Shown here one piece after another: positions 8,963 through 17,765 of a stretch of DNA of 64,000 bases. How positions within the stretch are numbered: position 1 is the first letter of the stretch; every line of letters starts with the position of its first letter. The notes beneath the pieces are model-generated. The model was not told the DNA's origin and did not search any database. It saw only the letters and a program-made list of their open reading frames with translations. The translations under genes and the position numbers were made by a program. Location: assembly GCA_937884995.1 (NCBI GenBank), contig CAKZZL010000035.1:98989-162988 (forward strand), written 5' to 3'. Source of the stretch: an uncultured Clostridia bacterium (GTDB lineage: Bacteria; Bacillota; Clostridia; Oscillospirales; Acutalibacteraceae).

Positions 8963-10447
8963 TTATTTATAATAGAATGATTTTTTCTCTCTGGTCGGCT
9001 CACATGTGACATTTATGCCGAGTCTTTTCAAAGTGTGAAGGTCGACTTCGGAAAGGATAACAGATGAATGCATCTCGCAGCCGTTAAGTCCTTGAATTGC
9101 CTGCATTGCCATTTCTGCAGTGGGATTGGTTGCTGCGGATATTGAAAGAGCTATTAACACTTCATCTGTATGGAGTCTCGGATTCCTGTTGCCGAGATGG
9201 TTAACTTTCAGGTCCTGAATCGGTTCTATAACTGCAGGGGAGACAAGGTCAATACTCTCGTTGATTCCTGCTATATATTTAAGCGCATTAAGAAGAAGGG
9301 CAGATGATGCACCGAGCAGGTTGGATGTTTTGCCTGTGATTATGGTTCCGTCATTAAGCTCTATGGCGGTTGCAGGCATTGATGTATCCTCGCTCTTTCT
9401 TAAAGCAGGCTCAACACATTTGCGGTATTCAGGAGTTATCTGAAGCTGTTTCATTATAAGTTCAAGATTTAACTTCTCGTTATTGACTTTTTCACCGTTT
9501 TTAAGTTTAACAAGGACTTTGTAATATCTTCTGATAACTTCCTGCTTAGAAGCCTCTTTTGTAACTTCATCATCTATGATGCAATTACCTGCCATGTTAA
9601 CACCCATATCGGTAGGTGATTTATATGGTGATGTTCCGTATATTTGTTCAAATATAGCATTAAGAACAGGGAAGACCTCTATATCTCTGTTATAGTTAAC
9701 GGTTGTCTTGCCATATGCTTCAAGGTGGAAAGGATCAATCATATTTACGTCATTTAAATCCGTGGTTGCTGCTTCATAAGCAAGATTTACGGGATGCTTT
9801 AAGGGAAGATTCCAAATCGGGAAAGTCTCAAATTTTGCATATCCGGATTTAATGCCTCTTCTGTGCTCTTGATAGAGTTGTGACAGGCATACTGCCATTT
9901 TACCGCTTCCGGGCCCCGGAGCAGTTACAACAACAAGTGAACGTGAAGTTTCAATATAATCATTCTTACCATAACCTACATCGCTTACAATCAAAGGAAT
10001 GTCTGAAGGATAGTTTTCGATCTTGTAATGCCTGTATACTTTTATACCCAGGCCTTTAAGTTTCTCTTCAAATGCGATTGCCGATGGCTGGTTGTTAAAT
10101 TGTGTTAAAACAACACCGCAAATCAGAAGCCCGAATCCGTTATATATATCCATAAGCCTTAGTACGTCAAGATCGTATGTTATCCCTATATCACCGCGTA
10201 CTTTACTTTTTTCTATATCGTTTGCACAGATGGCAATAATCATTTCAGCTTCATCTTTGAGTTGAAGGAGCATTTTCATCTTACTGTCCGGAAGAAAACC
10301 CGGCAATACTCTTGAGGCATGAAAATCATCAAAGATTTTGCCCCCAAATTCAAGATACAATTTGCCGCCGAACTTATTTATCCTCTCCCGGATATGCTCG
10401 GATTGCATCTTCAGGTACTTATCATTATCAAATCCAATTTTAGTCAT
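8963..10447 (-). CDS. DUF1846 family protein
   Basis: Cytoplasmic protein of about 494 aa belonging to the DUF1846 family of Firmicutes and other bacteria, whose biochemical role I do not know. Recognisable features are the opening segment FDNDKYL..QSEHI, a nucleotide-loop-like APGPGSGKMAVCLSQLY near residue 180, and conserved stretches FPIWNLPLKHPVN and MAGNCIIDDE. ATG at 10447 is preferred: GGATGG is well spaced from it, and its first bases overlap the stop codon of the permease gene upstream (ATGACTAA), indicating translational coupling. An alternative ATG at 10456 abuts the ribosome site. No enzyme function should be assumed. Confidence 0.85.
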   Translation of the reverse strand: MTKIGFDNDKYLKMQSEHIRERINKFGGKLYLEFGGKIFDDFHASRVLPGFLPDSKMKMLLQLKDEAEMIIAICANDIEKSKVRGDIGITYDLDVLRLMDIYNGFGLLICGVVLTQFNNQPSAIAFEEKLKGLGIKVYRHYKIENYPSDIPLIVSDVGYGKNDYIETSRSLVVVTAPGPGSGKMAVCLSQLYQEHRRGIKSGYAKFETFPIWNLPLKHPVNLAYEAATTDLNDVNMIDPFHLEAYGKTTVNYNRDIEVFPVLNAIFEQIYGTSPYKSPTDMGVNMAGNCIIDDEVTKEASKQEVIRRYYKVLVKLKNGEKVNNEKLNLELIMKQLQITPEYRKCVEPALRKSEDTSMPATAIELNDGTIITGKTSNLLGASSALLLNALKYIAGINESIDLVSPAVIEPIQDLKVNHLGNRNPRLHTDEVLIALSISAATNPTAEMAMQAIQGLNGCEMHSSVILSEVDLHTLKRLGINVTCEPTREKKSFYYK

Positions 10448-11630
10448 CACTACCATCCTTTTCTATGACAGATGCCTTTAATTTCCTGCGTTTCTCTCTT
10501 TCTGACATCCATTTTAATACAATTGAGTAAATTGCAGATACTGTGGGCACTCCCAAAAGCACACCCAGTATACCGCTTATGTTGCCGCCGACTATTACTG
10601 CCACTAATACCAGAATTCCTGGAAGTCCGACTTTCTTTCCGACAATTCTCGGATATATAAGATTATTGTCAACTGTCTGAAGTATTAAGATAAAGACTAA
10701 AAATAATACTGCCTTCAGCGGACTTTCTATGAAAATTAGTATAAAGCTTATTGCTTCCCCGATGAACGGCCCTATAACGGGAATTACCGCAGACACGCCG
10801 ATTGCAACTGATACAACAGCGGCATTCGGGAAGCGGAAAATGCTCATGCCTATAAAGCATAAAACTGCAAGGATAAATGCATCCGTAAATTGACCTGAAA
10901 TAAAACTTGCGTAAGAATCACCTGCAATATATGCGCATTCCATAATTTTTTCATATACCTTTTCAGGCATAATGTTTTTCATGAATCTCTTAGTGAAAGC
11001 GCTGATTTTTTCTTTGTCGGCCAACACATAAATTGCAATTACAAAACCAAGTGCCGTATTTACAACTCCGGAGATAACAGAGGAGGTAAACGAAAATGTT
11101 GAACTTATGATATTGTCGGTGTTTGAAAAATCAATTGAAAGGAATTTCGATGCAAATTTTTGAACATCATCCATCTTGAAATTCATGGTTTTGAGTGAAT
11201 CAAGACTTATATTAAGATCAAACTTCTTAATGATCGGCTCAGCCCAGGCTACAAAAATTCCTATATAATGGGGGAGCTTGCTTGCCAAAAGTACTATTGC
11301 ATCCTTGAGTCTCGGAATGATGATGAGAAGGATAATAGCGACAGCTCCCAAAGTCAAAAGTAAAGTTAGAACCAAACTGAGCGGCCTTGGCAGCTTCCTT
11401 AAAAATGCTTTTTTGCTGATTGCCATTTTCTTAAATATTTTGCTCTCAACCTGTCTCATCGGAACATTAAGTATGAAGGCGATGCAAAGTCCTATAATAA
11501 CCGGTAAGATTATTTTAAATATTTTCAGAAGCAGTAACTTAAAAAATGCCAAGTGTTGGGCACAGGTAAAAAGTATAACTGCAAAAACTATGTAAAAAAT
11601 TATCTGCTTAGTTTTCTTGTCTTTAAGCAT
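10440..11630 (-). CDS. AI-2E family (YdiK/YtvI-type) membrane transporter
   Basis: Polytopic inner-membrane protein of 396 aa from the AI-2E (PerM) family. About eight hydrophobic segments are present: paired helices at residues 10-55, one near 70-95, then a soluble loop (110-180) and a C-terminal bundle with the family features SFISGQFTDAFILAV and GPFIGEAISFI. Family members export small molecules or cations; a signal-molecule role has been shown only for a few, so the substrate is open. GGGGAG lies 8 nt before ATG. It is the first gene of a two-gene unit, overlapping the start of the DUF1846 gene at its 3' end. Confidence 0.87.
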   Translation of the reverse strand: MLKDKKTKQIIFYIVFAVILFTCAQHLAFFKLLLLKIFKIILPVIIGLCIAFILNVPMRQVESKIFKKMAISKKAFLRKLPRPLSLVLTLLLTLGAVAIILLIIIPRLKDAIVLLASKLPHYIGIFVAWAEPIIKKFDLNISLDSLKTMNFKMDDVQKFASKFLSIDFSNTDNIISSTFSFTSSVISGVVNTALGFVIAIYVLADKEKISAFTKRFMKNIMPEKVYEKIMECAYIAGDSYASFISGQFTDAFILAVLCFIGMSIFRFPNAAVVSVAIGVSAVIPVIGPFIGEAISFILIFIESPLKAVLFLVFILILQTVDNNLIYPRIVGKKVGLPGILVLVAVIVGGNISGILGVLLGVPTVSAIYSIVLKWMSEREKRRKLKASVIEKDGSDD

Positions 11631-11660
11631 GAAAACAACTCCCCATAATACTTACCTTTT

Positions 11661-11689
11661 ATTATATAAAAATCTGATGCTTATTTCAA
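11661..11689 (-). promoter_or_regulatory. Sigma-A promoter of the AI-2E/DUF1846 operon
   Basis: TTGAAA, 17-nt spacer, TATAAT on the minus strand, ending 30 nt upstream of the permease ATG. Confidence 0.7.
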
Positions 11690-11790
11690 TAATTTCCGGA
11701 TGTCAATATGTAGATATTTTTTTAATATTTTAGTAAAAAATATACAAAATCTATGAATTTTGGGATAATGAAAAGGGGAGCCCCCGTTTA

Positions 11791-11819
11791 TTGCTTTTTG
11801 TTACATGTTTAGGTATAAT
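11791..11819 (+). promoter_or_regulatory. Sigma-A promoter of the chromate transporter genes
   Basis: TTGCTT, 17-nt spacer, TATAAT, ending 29 nt before the TTG start of the first chromate transporter subunit. Confidence 0.65.
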
Positions 11820-11848
11820 TAATCAAGCATCTTTTAGGAAGTGAAAAG

Positions 11849-12415
11849 TTGGAAAAGAAGAGCAAATTCAAACTTATCATTGAACTTTTCCTTGTGTTTT
11901 TCAAGATCGGTGCATTTACATTCGGCGGCGGATATGCAATGATACCGATCATCCAAAGGGAAGTATCAGAAAAGAAAAAATGGATAAAAGACAGCGACAT
12001 TCTCGACATTGTTGCTATTGCTGAGTCTACTCCGGGCCCCATAGCTATCAACACATCTACTTTTGTAGGTTTTAAGACAGCCGGATTTTGGGGTGCTGTT
12101 TTTGCGACTTTCGGTGCTGTATTGCCTTCTTTTATAATCATCACGCTTATATCATTTGTCCTCAGAAATTTTAGTTCATACAGACCGGTCAGATATGCTT
12201 TTTACGGGATAAGGGCAGGGGTTATAGCGCTTATAATCAAATCTTTTGTATCCATGCTCAAACAATTGCCGAAAAGCGCAGCCGCTTATATCCTGATGGC
12301 AGCCGCCTTCGTTTTAGCTGTATTTACTGAAATCAACGTAATCTATATTATCATTGGATGCGGCGTACTCGGCCTTATATCCTCAATGATACTGGGAAGG
12401 AGTGTTTCAAAATGA
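11849..12415 (+). CDS. Chromate transporter subunit (first half of a split ChrA)
   Basis: 188-aa membrane protein of the chromate ion transporter (CHR) family. The N-terminal signature FKIGAFTFGGGYAMIPII and ESTPGPIAINTSTFVG are clear, followed by four to five helices. Bacterial ChrA is either one approximately 400-aa protein or two half-size subunits; this and the next gene form the two-subunit type. The start is TTG at 11849 with AGGAAG 8 nt upstream; there is no in-frame ATG that would keep the signature. The stop overlaps the next start in ATGA. Chromate efflux has been shown for some members, but in anaerobes the physiological substrate may be another oxyanion such as sulfate. Confidence 0.88.
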   Translation: MEKKSKFKLIIELFLVFFKIGAFTFGGGYAMIPIIQREVSEKKKWIKDSDILDIVAIAESTPGPIAINTSTFVGFKTAGFWGAVFATFGAVLPSFIIITLISFVLRNFSSYRPVRYAFYGIRAGVIALIIKSFVSMLKQLPKSAAAYILMAAAFVLAVFTEINVIYIIIGCGVLGLISSMILGRSVSK

Positions 12416-13026
12416 TTTTTCTCACTTTATTTTGGACCTTCTTCAAGATAGGCCTTTTTACATTCGGTGGCGGATATGCGATGATTCCACTTATCCAGGA
12501 TGAAGTCGTCAACTCACATAAATGGCTTTCAAATGAGGAACTTATTAACTTTATTGCAGTTTCAGAAAGTACGCCCGGACCTTTTGCAATCAATATTTCA
12601 ACTTATGTTGGCAATATTGTGGCATCAGCTCCTTATGGCAGTGTATGGACGGGCAGATTAGCAGGCGTTCTCGGCGCTGCATGCGCTACATTTGGAGTAG
12701 TACTGCCTTCACTCATTATCATAATGCTGGTTGCCAAATTTTATGACAAGTTCAGAAAAAACAAGATTGTTGAAGGATGTATGAGCGGATTAAGACCTGC
12801 TGCAGTAGGCCTTATAGCATCAGCTGTGATAACTCTTGCAATATCTACGTTTTTTGCAGGCAGCATAAATACGGAAGTATTTATGCAGATTGATTTCTAT
12901 ATTTTGATAGCTTTGACAATTGTTATGACAATAATGGCTTTCAAGAAAGTAAATCCCATATTACTGATTCTGATTTCTGCCGGCATCGGTATAGCTTTAG
13001 GTTATACACTCGACTTGCCGTATTAG
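12412..13026 (+). CDS. Chromate transporter subunit (second half of a split ChrA)
   Basis: 204-aa CHR-family membrane protein, paralogous to the preceding subunit: it repeats FFKIGLFTFGGGYAMIPLI, EVV..HKWLS and SESTPGPFAINISTYVG. ATG at 12412 shares the ATGA overlap with the upstream stop, and AAGGAG lies 9 nt before it. The two halves probably form an antiparallel heterodimer, as inferred for split members of this family. An EamA transporter begins 11 bp downstream, likely in the same transcript. Confidence 0.88.
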   Translation: MIFLTLFWTFFKIGLFTFGGGYAMIPLIQDEVVNSHKWLSNEELINFIAVSESTPGPFAINISTYVGNIVASAPYGSVWTGRLAGVLGAACATFGVVLPSLIIIMLVAKFYDKFRKNKIVEGCMSGLRPAAVGLIASAVITLAISTFFAGSINTEVFMQIDFYILIALTIVMTIMAFKKVNPILLILISAGIGIALGYTLDLPY

Positions 13027-13037
13027 GAGAACTGTAC

Positions 13038-13958
13038 ATGAAAGATAAACAACTGAAGGGAATATTGATTTTATCTTTTACTGCAATCATATGGGGCATA
13101 ACTTTTGTATTCCAAAAACTTGCAGTTGATGATCTGGGAGCTTTTTCTTTCAATGCCATACGTTTTGCTTTGGGAACTTTGGTCATATTTCCTTTTGCGC
13201 TTATAGGTAAGGTCAGGGAAAAGAAAAAAGAAAAAACAGATAAAAAGAATTATCTGTACGGGATTTTGCTCGGAATTGTTTTTTGCATTGCATCAAATCT
13301 TCAACAATTTGCTTTTAGTTATACTTCGACAGGTAAGATTGCCTTTATCACCGCTTTATATATGTTTTTTGTACCAATCCTGGGATATATATTCATAAAG
13401 AAAAAAGTTTCAAAGCTGACATGGCTTTGTGTAATACTCGGCTTTGCAGGTATGTATCTGCTTTGCATAAACAAGGATGATAAGTTGTCGTTTGGAAAAG
13501 GTGAGACACTTGCTCTTGCATGCGCAGTCTTTTTTGCAGTGCAGATACTCATGATAGAAAGACTGTCAGCAAAGATAAACGGTGTAAAATTGTCTTTGAT
13601 TGAAATGACAACCGGCGCCCTTATTTCTGCTGTTTTGATGCTTGTTTTTGAAAAGCCCACAATTCAGTCGATAACAGCGGCAATACCGTCGCTTTTGTAT
13701 GCCGGAATTATGAGCTGCGGCCTTGCATATACATTGCAGATTGTCGGACAGAAATACACAGAGTCCACGATTGCATCGATAATAATGTGTACAGAAGCTG
13801 TGTTTGCAACAATTGCTGCCACGGTTTTCCTGAAAGAAATACCTACAGTCCATGAAATAGCCGGAAGCCTTATAATGTTTGCAGCGATAATTATTTCTCA
13901 AATGGATGAATATGTGAAAAAAAGAATGAATCAAAAAAGAGGGAGCAGTTCAAAATGA
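13038..13958 (+). CDS. EamA/DMT superfamily transporter
   Basis: 306-aa drug/metabolite transporter with ten predicted helices arranged as two EamA repeats. The first begins with FTAIIWGITFVFQKLA; the second covers about residues 155-300 and ends in a cationic cytoplasmic tail (KKRMNQKRGSSSK). AGGAGA precedes ATG. Family members export amino acids, nucleotide-sugars or other metabolites; nothing in the sequence fixes the substrate. It is the third gene behind the chromate subunits. Its last codons form one arm of the terminator used by purA on the other strand. Confidence 0.88.
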   Translation: MKDKQLKGILILSFTAIIWGITFVFQKLAVDDLGAFSFNAIRFALGTLVIFPFALIGKVREKKKEKTDKKNYLYGILLGIVFCIASNLQQFAFSYTSTGKIAFITALYMFFVPILGYIFIKKKVSKLTWLCVILGFAGMYLLCINKDDKLSFGKGETLALACAVFFAVQILMIERLSAKINGVKLSLIEMTTGALISAVLMLVFEKPTIQSITAAIPSLLYAGIMSCGLAYTLQIVGQKYTESTIASIIMCTEAVFATIAATVFLKEIPTVHEIAGSLIMFAAIIISQMDEYVKKRMNQKRGSSSK

Positions 13959-13967
13959 TCTGCTCCC
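13941..13967 (-). terminator. Intrinsic terminator of purA
   Basis: An 8-bp stem (GGGAGCAG/CTGCTCCC) with an 11-nt loop is followed on the minus strand by TCTTTTTT. It overlaps the 3' end of the convergent EamA gene. Confidence 0.8.
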
Positions 13968-13984
13968 TAAATGTTTCTCTGATT

Positions 13985-15259
13985 TTATCTGTATATTATA
14001 GCTTCTCTTTCGGGCCCGTTTGAAACCATATCGATTTTATGCCCGAGTTGTTTTTCTATAAAATACACATATTCTTTGGCTTCCTGAGGAAGTTCATCAA
14101 AGTCCCTGATTCCCCTTATATCACAATGCCAGCCCTTTAATGTTGTGAGAACAGGTTTGCATCGTTTAAGATCCGGTGTGGTCGGAAAATCATAAATTTG
14201 CTTTCCGTCAAGCTCATAGGCTGTGCATACCTTTATCTCTTCAAGATAAGAAAGACAATCAAGCGCAGTCATAACCACTTTAGTTGCACCCTGACAGTCT
14301 ATACCGTACTTTGAAGCAACACAGTCAAACCAGCCGACTCTTCTTGGCCTTCCGGTTGTCGCACCGAATTCTCCTTTGTCACCGCCGTGAATACGAAGCT
14401 GCTGCGCTTCTTCCTTGTCAAGTATTTCAGAAACAAATTCTCCTGCACCGACTGCAGATGAATAAGCTTTCGTTACAACGATAATTTCCTTAATTTCATG
14501 TGGAGGGATACCTGCGCCGACTGCGCCGTATCCTGCTAAGGTTGAAGAAGATGTAACCATGGGGTAGATACCGAAATCCGGATCTTTAAGAGTCCCGAGC
14601 TGCCCTTCAAGAAGTATGTTTTTTTCTTCAGCCAAAGCATCCTGAATCAGTTTGTGTGTATCGCAAATGTATGGAGCAATTTTTTCTTTGTACTCCATAC
14701 AAGTCCTATATAGTTCTTCTTCATCGAGTAAGGGCTTATGATATATATGCTCAAGTGTCAGGTTCTTGAGCGTGCATATGTTTTTAATTTTTGCTCTGAG
14801 AGTATCCTCATCAAAGAGCTCATTGACCTGGATGCCTATTTTTGCATATTTGTCTGAGAAGAAGGGAGCGATACCGCTTTTAGTAGAGCCAAATGCATTC
14901 TTGCCGAGTCTCTCTTCTTCATATGTGTCCAGAAGTATATGATAAGGCATTAATAGCTGTGCTCTGTCAGAAACACAAAGGTTGGGATTAAGTCCTGCCT
15001 TTTTTAAGCCATCAAGTTCATTTATGAATTTATCGATATCAAGGGCAACTCCGTTGCCTATAACGCATTTTACCTTGTCATAACATACACCGCTCGGCAT
15101 AAGATGAAGAGCAAAACGTCCATGTTCATTGATGATTGTGTGGCCTGCGTTTGCACCACCTTGGAAACGTATTACTATATCAGCCTCACTTGCAAACATA
15201 TCAGTAATTTTGCCTTTACCTTCGTCACCCCAATTGGCACCGACAATAGCTTTAACCAT
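13985..15259 (-). CDS. purA: Adenylosuccinate synthetase
   Basis: Cytoplasmic enzyme joining IMP and aspartate with GTP to give adenylosuccinate, the first committed step to AMP. 424 aa, the usual length. The P-loop-like VGANWGDEGKGKITD opens the protein, followed by FQGGANAGHT, the GNGVALD segment, the IMP-binding SSTLAGYG region, and TTGRPRRVGWFD. GGAGGAGG lies 6 nt before ATG. It is monocistronic by appearance, closed by the terminator at 13941-13967. A terminator of the upstream gene lies only about 30 nt from the start codon, leaving little room for a separate promoter. Confidence 0.97.
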   Translation of the reverse strand: MVKAIVGANWGDEGKGKITDMFASEADIVIRFQGGANAGHTIINEHGRFALHLMPSGVCYDKVKCVIGNGVALDIDKFINELDGLKKAGLNPNLCVSDRAQLLMPYHILLDTYEEERLGKNAFGSTKSGIAPFFSDKYAKIGIQVNELFDEDTLRAKIKNICTLKNLTLEHIYHKPLLDEEELYRTCMEYKEKIAPYICDTHKLIQDALAEEKNILLEGQLGTLKDPDFGIYPMVTSSSTLAGYGAVGAGIPPHEIKEIIVVTKAYSSAVGAGEFVSEILDKEEAQQLRIHGGDKGEFGATTGRPRRVGWFDCVASKYGIDCQGATKVVMTALDCLSYLEEIKVCTAYELDGKQIYDFPTTPDLKRCKPVLTTLKGWHCDIRGIRDFDELPQEAKEYVYFIEKQLGHKIDMVSNGPEREAIIYR

Positions 15260-15290
15260 AACTTTCCTCCTCCGGGTTATATCATAAGAA

Positions 15291-15312
15291 AAGCCTGCTT
15301 TTCAGCAGGCCT
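15291..15312 (-). terminator. Intrinsic terminator of the cohesin-like surface protein gene
   Basis: A 9-bp stem (AAGGCCTGCT/AGCAGGCTT on the minus strand) with a GAAA-type loop, followed by TTTTCTT. It lies just after the stop at 15319 and upstream of purA. Confidence 0.82.
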
Positions 15313-15318
15313 TTTTAA

Positions 15319-16083
15319 TCAGTCCTCTGACTTCTTTTTACGAACAATAGCAATTCCTGTGCCTGCTGCTGCGGCTACTGCAACGGCACCGAATACGGAT
15401 GCTGCGATAACTTTACGTGCAGTGTTAGGTACGGAATTTGAGGTGTTGGAAGTTGATGATGAAGATGAATCCGAAGCGGAGAAATCAGCATTTGTAGCTT
15501 CTTCACTTTCCTCTTCAAAGCTTTCTTCCTCAGTTTCTTCTGTTATATCTTCAATAACATCTTCGCCCAGGTCATCAATTGCATCGGCTGAAAGAGGCTC
15601 AAGGCCATCAAGCGAAGCAGTAAGATCACCGTGTATAACGATATTGATAGGATCGTTGTTAGAATCTGTTGCAACTATATCTCCGAATGAAAAATCAACA
15701 TCGCCATCTGCATCTTCCTTAACATCAAAGACATATGTGAAAATCTTGGACTCTTTTGTAAGGGAGGTCGCAATTGCCGTATTGGCAAGAACAATTCCGT
15801 CATCTGTCTTCTCTTCACCGGTATATGACTTAACTAAGTCATTTGTTAGATATGACACTTCCGAATAATCCAGTTTTGATGTATCAAAATTAAGCGGAGC
15901 TGACATAGTTGCTATATCTGAATCAGCAGGTGCCGTAAGTCTTACATAAAGTTTGCCGTCGCTTCCGCCGATTTCAACCTTAACTTTTACAGTCTTGGCT
16001 GCAAATGTCGGAACTGCCATTGCAAATACGAAAACGAGCACCAATAATAAAGTCAATATTTTGGATAATTGTGAGTTTTTCAT
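15319..16083 (-). CDS. Secreted cohesin-domain-like, wall-anchored protein
   Basis: 254-aa exported protein. A signal peptide (MKNSQLSKILTLLLVLVFVF, cleavage near PTFAA) is followed by a cohesin-like beta-sandwich (about residues 30-150, TAPADSDIATMSAPLNFD and FTYVFDVKEDADG). A long acidic, Ser/Thr-rich linker (about 165-215) leads to SVPNTA, a hydrophobic helix and a RKKKSED tail. This is the layout of a sortase-anchored surface protein, with VPNTA as a possible variant sorting signal; no sortase is in the window. ATG at 16083 is preferred because GGGAG lies 8 nt upstream and a promoter sits in the longer alternative ORF (16149). Cohesin-like folds bind partners in cellulosomes or simply serve as adhesins; dockerins are not seen here. 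Confidence 0.75.
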   Translation of the reverse strand: MKNSQLSKILTLLLVLVFVFAMAVPTFAAKTVKVKVEIGGSDGKLYVRLTAPADSDIATMSAPLNFDTSKLDYSEVSYLTNDLVKSYTGEEKTDDGIVLANTAIATSLTKESKIFTYVFDVKEDADGDVDFSFGDIVATDSNNDPINIVIHGDLTASLDGLEPLSADAIDDLGEDVIEDITEETEEESFEEESEEATNADFSASDSSSSSTSNTSNSVPNTARKVIAASVFGAVAVAAAAGTGIAIVRKKKSED

Positions 16084-16116
16084 AACCACTGCTCCCTTAT
16101 ACCTTTTTACCATAAA

Positions 16117-16145
16117 ATCATACCAAAAACTGCGCTTTTTGTCAA
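16117..16145 (-). promoter_or_regulatory. Sigma-A promoter of the cohesin-like gene
   Basis: TTGACA, 17-nt spacer, TATGAT on the minus strand, ending 33 nt before the ATG at 16083. Confidence 0.75.
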
Positions 16146-16190
16146 ACAAAAGATTTGCATTTTCACGGGGTCTTGAAAACCTTACTTTTA

Positions 16191-16219
16191 TTGACTTTTG
16201 AGCATTATAGTAATATAAT
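16191..16219 (+). promoter_or_regulatory. Sigma-A promoter of the exopolysaccharide operon
   Basis: TTGACT, 17-nt spacer, TATAAT, predicting a leader of about 65 nt before the first gene. It lies back to back with the promoter of the cohesin-like gene (45 bp between -35 boxes). No other convincing promoter or terminator was found until 39.8 kb. Confidence 0.75.
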
Positions 16220-16291
16220 ATTATAGAATACGTTAATTATGACTTTTTGTAATTATATCAATAATCTTTTGAAGTGAAAAGAGGCAAATAT

Positions 16292-16903
16292 ATGTATCGT
16301 TTCTTTAAACGAGCAGCAGATATCCTCGTATCTTGCATGGCACTGATTATACTGTCTCCATTAATGCTGATAGTATCGGTTTTTGTAAAACTAACAAGTC
16401 CGGGTCCCGTCATTTTTAAGCAGGAAAGACTAGGGAAAAATTGCAAGATTTTTAAGATGTATAAATTTCGTTCAATGTGTGTGGGAGCCGAAAAAAGCGG
16501 AGTTTATTCCGATAAAACCGACCCCAGGGTAACTAAGGTAGGCAAGTTTATAAGGGCAACAAGTATTGATGAACTTCCCCAAATGATTAACATACTTAAA
16601 GGAGATATGAGCTTTATAGGACCACGGCCACCGCTTACATATCACCCTTGGCCACTTGAAGAATATACAGAAGAACAAAAACACATGTTTGATGTAAGAC
16701 CCGGCATCACGGGCTGGGCACAAATTAACGGCAGAAAAGATGTGGAATGGAATCACAGAATAGAACTTAACTGCTGGTATGTGGATCATATGTCGCTTCC
16801 ACTGGACATAAAGATATTGTTTCTGACCGTATTTAAGGTCCTGAAAAACGAAGATAACGAAAATACCGGCGCAACGGTAATAACAAATCAGGAAGAGAAA
16901 TAA
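16292..16903 (+). CDS. Initiating undecaprenyl-phosphate phosphosugar transferase (WcaJ/PglC type)
   Basis: Predicted polyprenyl-phosphate phosphoglycosyltransferase that starts the repeat unit by moving a sugar-1-phosphate to undecaprenyl phosphate at the inner membrane. 203 aa, the minimal PglC-like form: one re-entrant membrane helix (residues 8-32), GPVIFKQERLG, KFRSM, the DELPQ motif, GDMSFIGPRPPL, and the RPGITGWAQINGR catalytic-domain motif. ATG at 16292 is chosen over GTG at 16274 because AGAGG is correctly placed for it. First gene of the operon; the aldolase gene starts 4 bp after its stop. The sugar used is unknown; a HexNAc or a diNAc-type sugar is usual. Confidence 0.93.
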   Translation: MYRFFKRAADILVSCMALIILSPLMLIVSVFVKLTSPGPVIFKQERLGKNCKIFKMYKFRSMCVGAEKSGVYSDKTDPRVTKVGKFIRATSIDELPQMINILKGDMSFIGPRPPLTYHPWPLEEYTEEQKHMFDVRPGITGWAQINGRKDVEWNHRIELNCWYVDHMSLPLDIKILFLTVFKVLKNEDNENTGATVITNQEEK

Positions 16904-16907
16904 CTTA

Positions 16908-17765
16908 ATGGCACTTGAACTAATGTATATAACCAACAGATCTGATGTAGCGTCACTTGCTCAAAAGGCAGGTGTTGATCGTGTTTTTGTTGACCTTGAA
17001 TACATAGGTAAAGACAAGCGCCAAGGAGGAATGGACACTGTACAGAACAGACATACCTGCGGGGATGTAAAACGCATTCGTCCTGTCCTCACAAAGTCAC
17101 AGCTACTCGTACGCTGCAATCCAATACATGAGAAAACGGAACTTTATTCCTCGTCCAGTGAGGAGATAGATGAGATATGTGATGCAGGCGCGGACATTAT
17201 AATGCTTCCATATTTCAAGAGCGCAGATGAAGTGAAAAAGTTTATAGATATTGTAAGAGACAGGGCAAGAACTTGTCTTCTTCTGGAAACATCCCAAGCT
17301 GCGGAAAACATAGACGAAATACTGGAAGTTCCGGGTGTGGATGAAGTGTATATAGGGCTTAATGATCTGCATCTTTGCTATAAAATGACATTTATGTTCC
17401 AGTTACTTGCAGACGGCACGGTAGAAAGACTTGCAAATAAAATCAAAGCAAAAGGACTGACCTTTGGATTCGGCGGAGTTGCAAGAATCGGAACAGGGAT
17501 TCTTCCCGCGGAATGCATTTTCGGCGAACATTACAGACTCGGTTCGTCCAGGGTAATCCTTTCCAGGGCTTTTTGTGATCTTGCAAAAGAGAAAAATATA
17601 GAGGACATAGAGGAAAAGCTTGTCAGCGGAGTTAAAAATGTACGTGAATATGAACAAAAATTGCTTAAATGGACTGACAGGGATTTTGAAGCAAATAGGC
17701 TTAAAACAAGCGAGTGTATCAACAAAGTGGTTGATATTATGAAGAACAGGGAAGGATTAAGATGA
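16908..17765 (+). CDS. HpcH/HpaI aldolase-family protein in the polysaccharide operon
   Basis: 285-aa class II (metal-dependent) aldolase-like TIM barrel of the HpcH/HpaI/citrate-lyase beta superfamily. It keeps the metal ligand candidates Glu in LLLETSQAAENIDEIL and Asp in GVDEVYIGLNDLHL, as in 2-keto-3-deoxy acid aldolases; RVFVDLEYIGKDKR resembles the substrate Arg loop. Family enzymes join or cleave pyruvate with an aldehyde. Its stop overlaps the start of the next gene in ATGA, so the two are translationally coupled. The location suggests synthesis of an unusual keto or hydroxy acid for decorating the polymer, which is inference. A degradative role is less likely given the operon. Confidence 0.75.
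   Translation: MALELMYITNRSDVASLAQKAGVDRVFVDLEYIGKDKRQGGMDTVQNRHTCGDVKRIRPVLTKSQLLVRCNPIHEKTELYSSSSEEIDEICDAGADIIMLPYFKSADEVKKFIDIVRDRARTCLLLETSQAAENIDEILEVPGVDEVYIGLNDLHLCYKMTFMFQLLADGTVERLANKIKAKGLTFGFGGVARIGTGILPAECIFGEHYRLGSSRVILSRAFCDLAKEKNIEDIEEKLVSGVKNVREYEQKLLKWTDRDFEANRLKTSECINKVVDIMKNREGLR

Noticed and set aside
11761..11785. GGGGAGCCCCC element upstream of the chromate transporter
   Set aside because: Stem has no room for a loop and no T-run, so it is not a terminator or convincing operator.
15104..15868. Plus-strand 254-aa Ser-rich frame over purA and the cohesin-like gene
   Set aside because: It is a shadow of the acidic, Ser-rich linker read backwards and spans two genes with good homology and a terminator.
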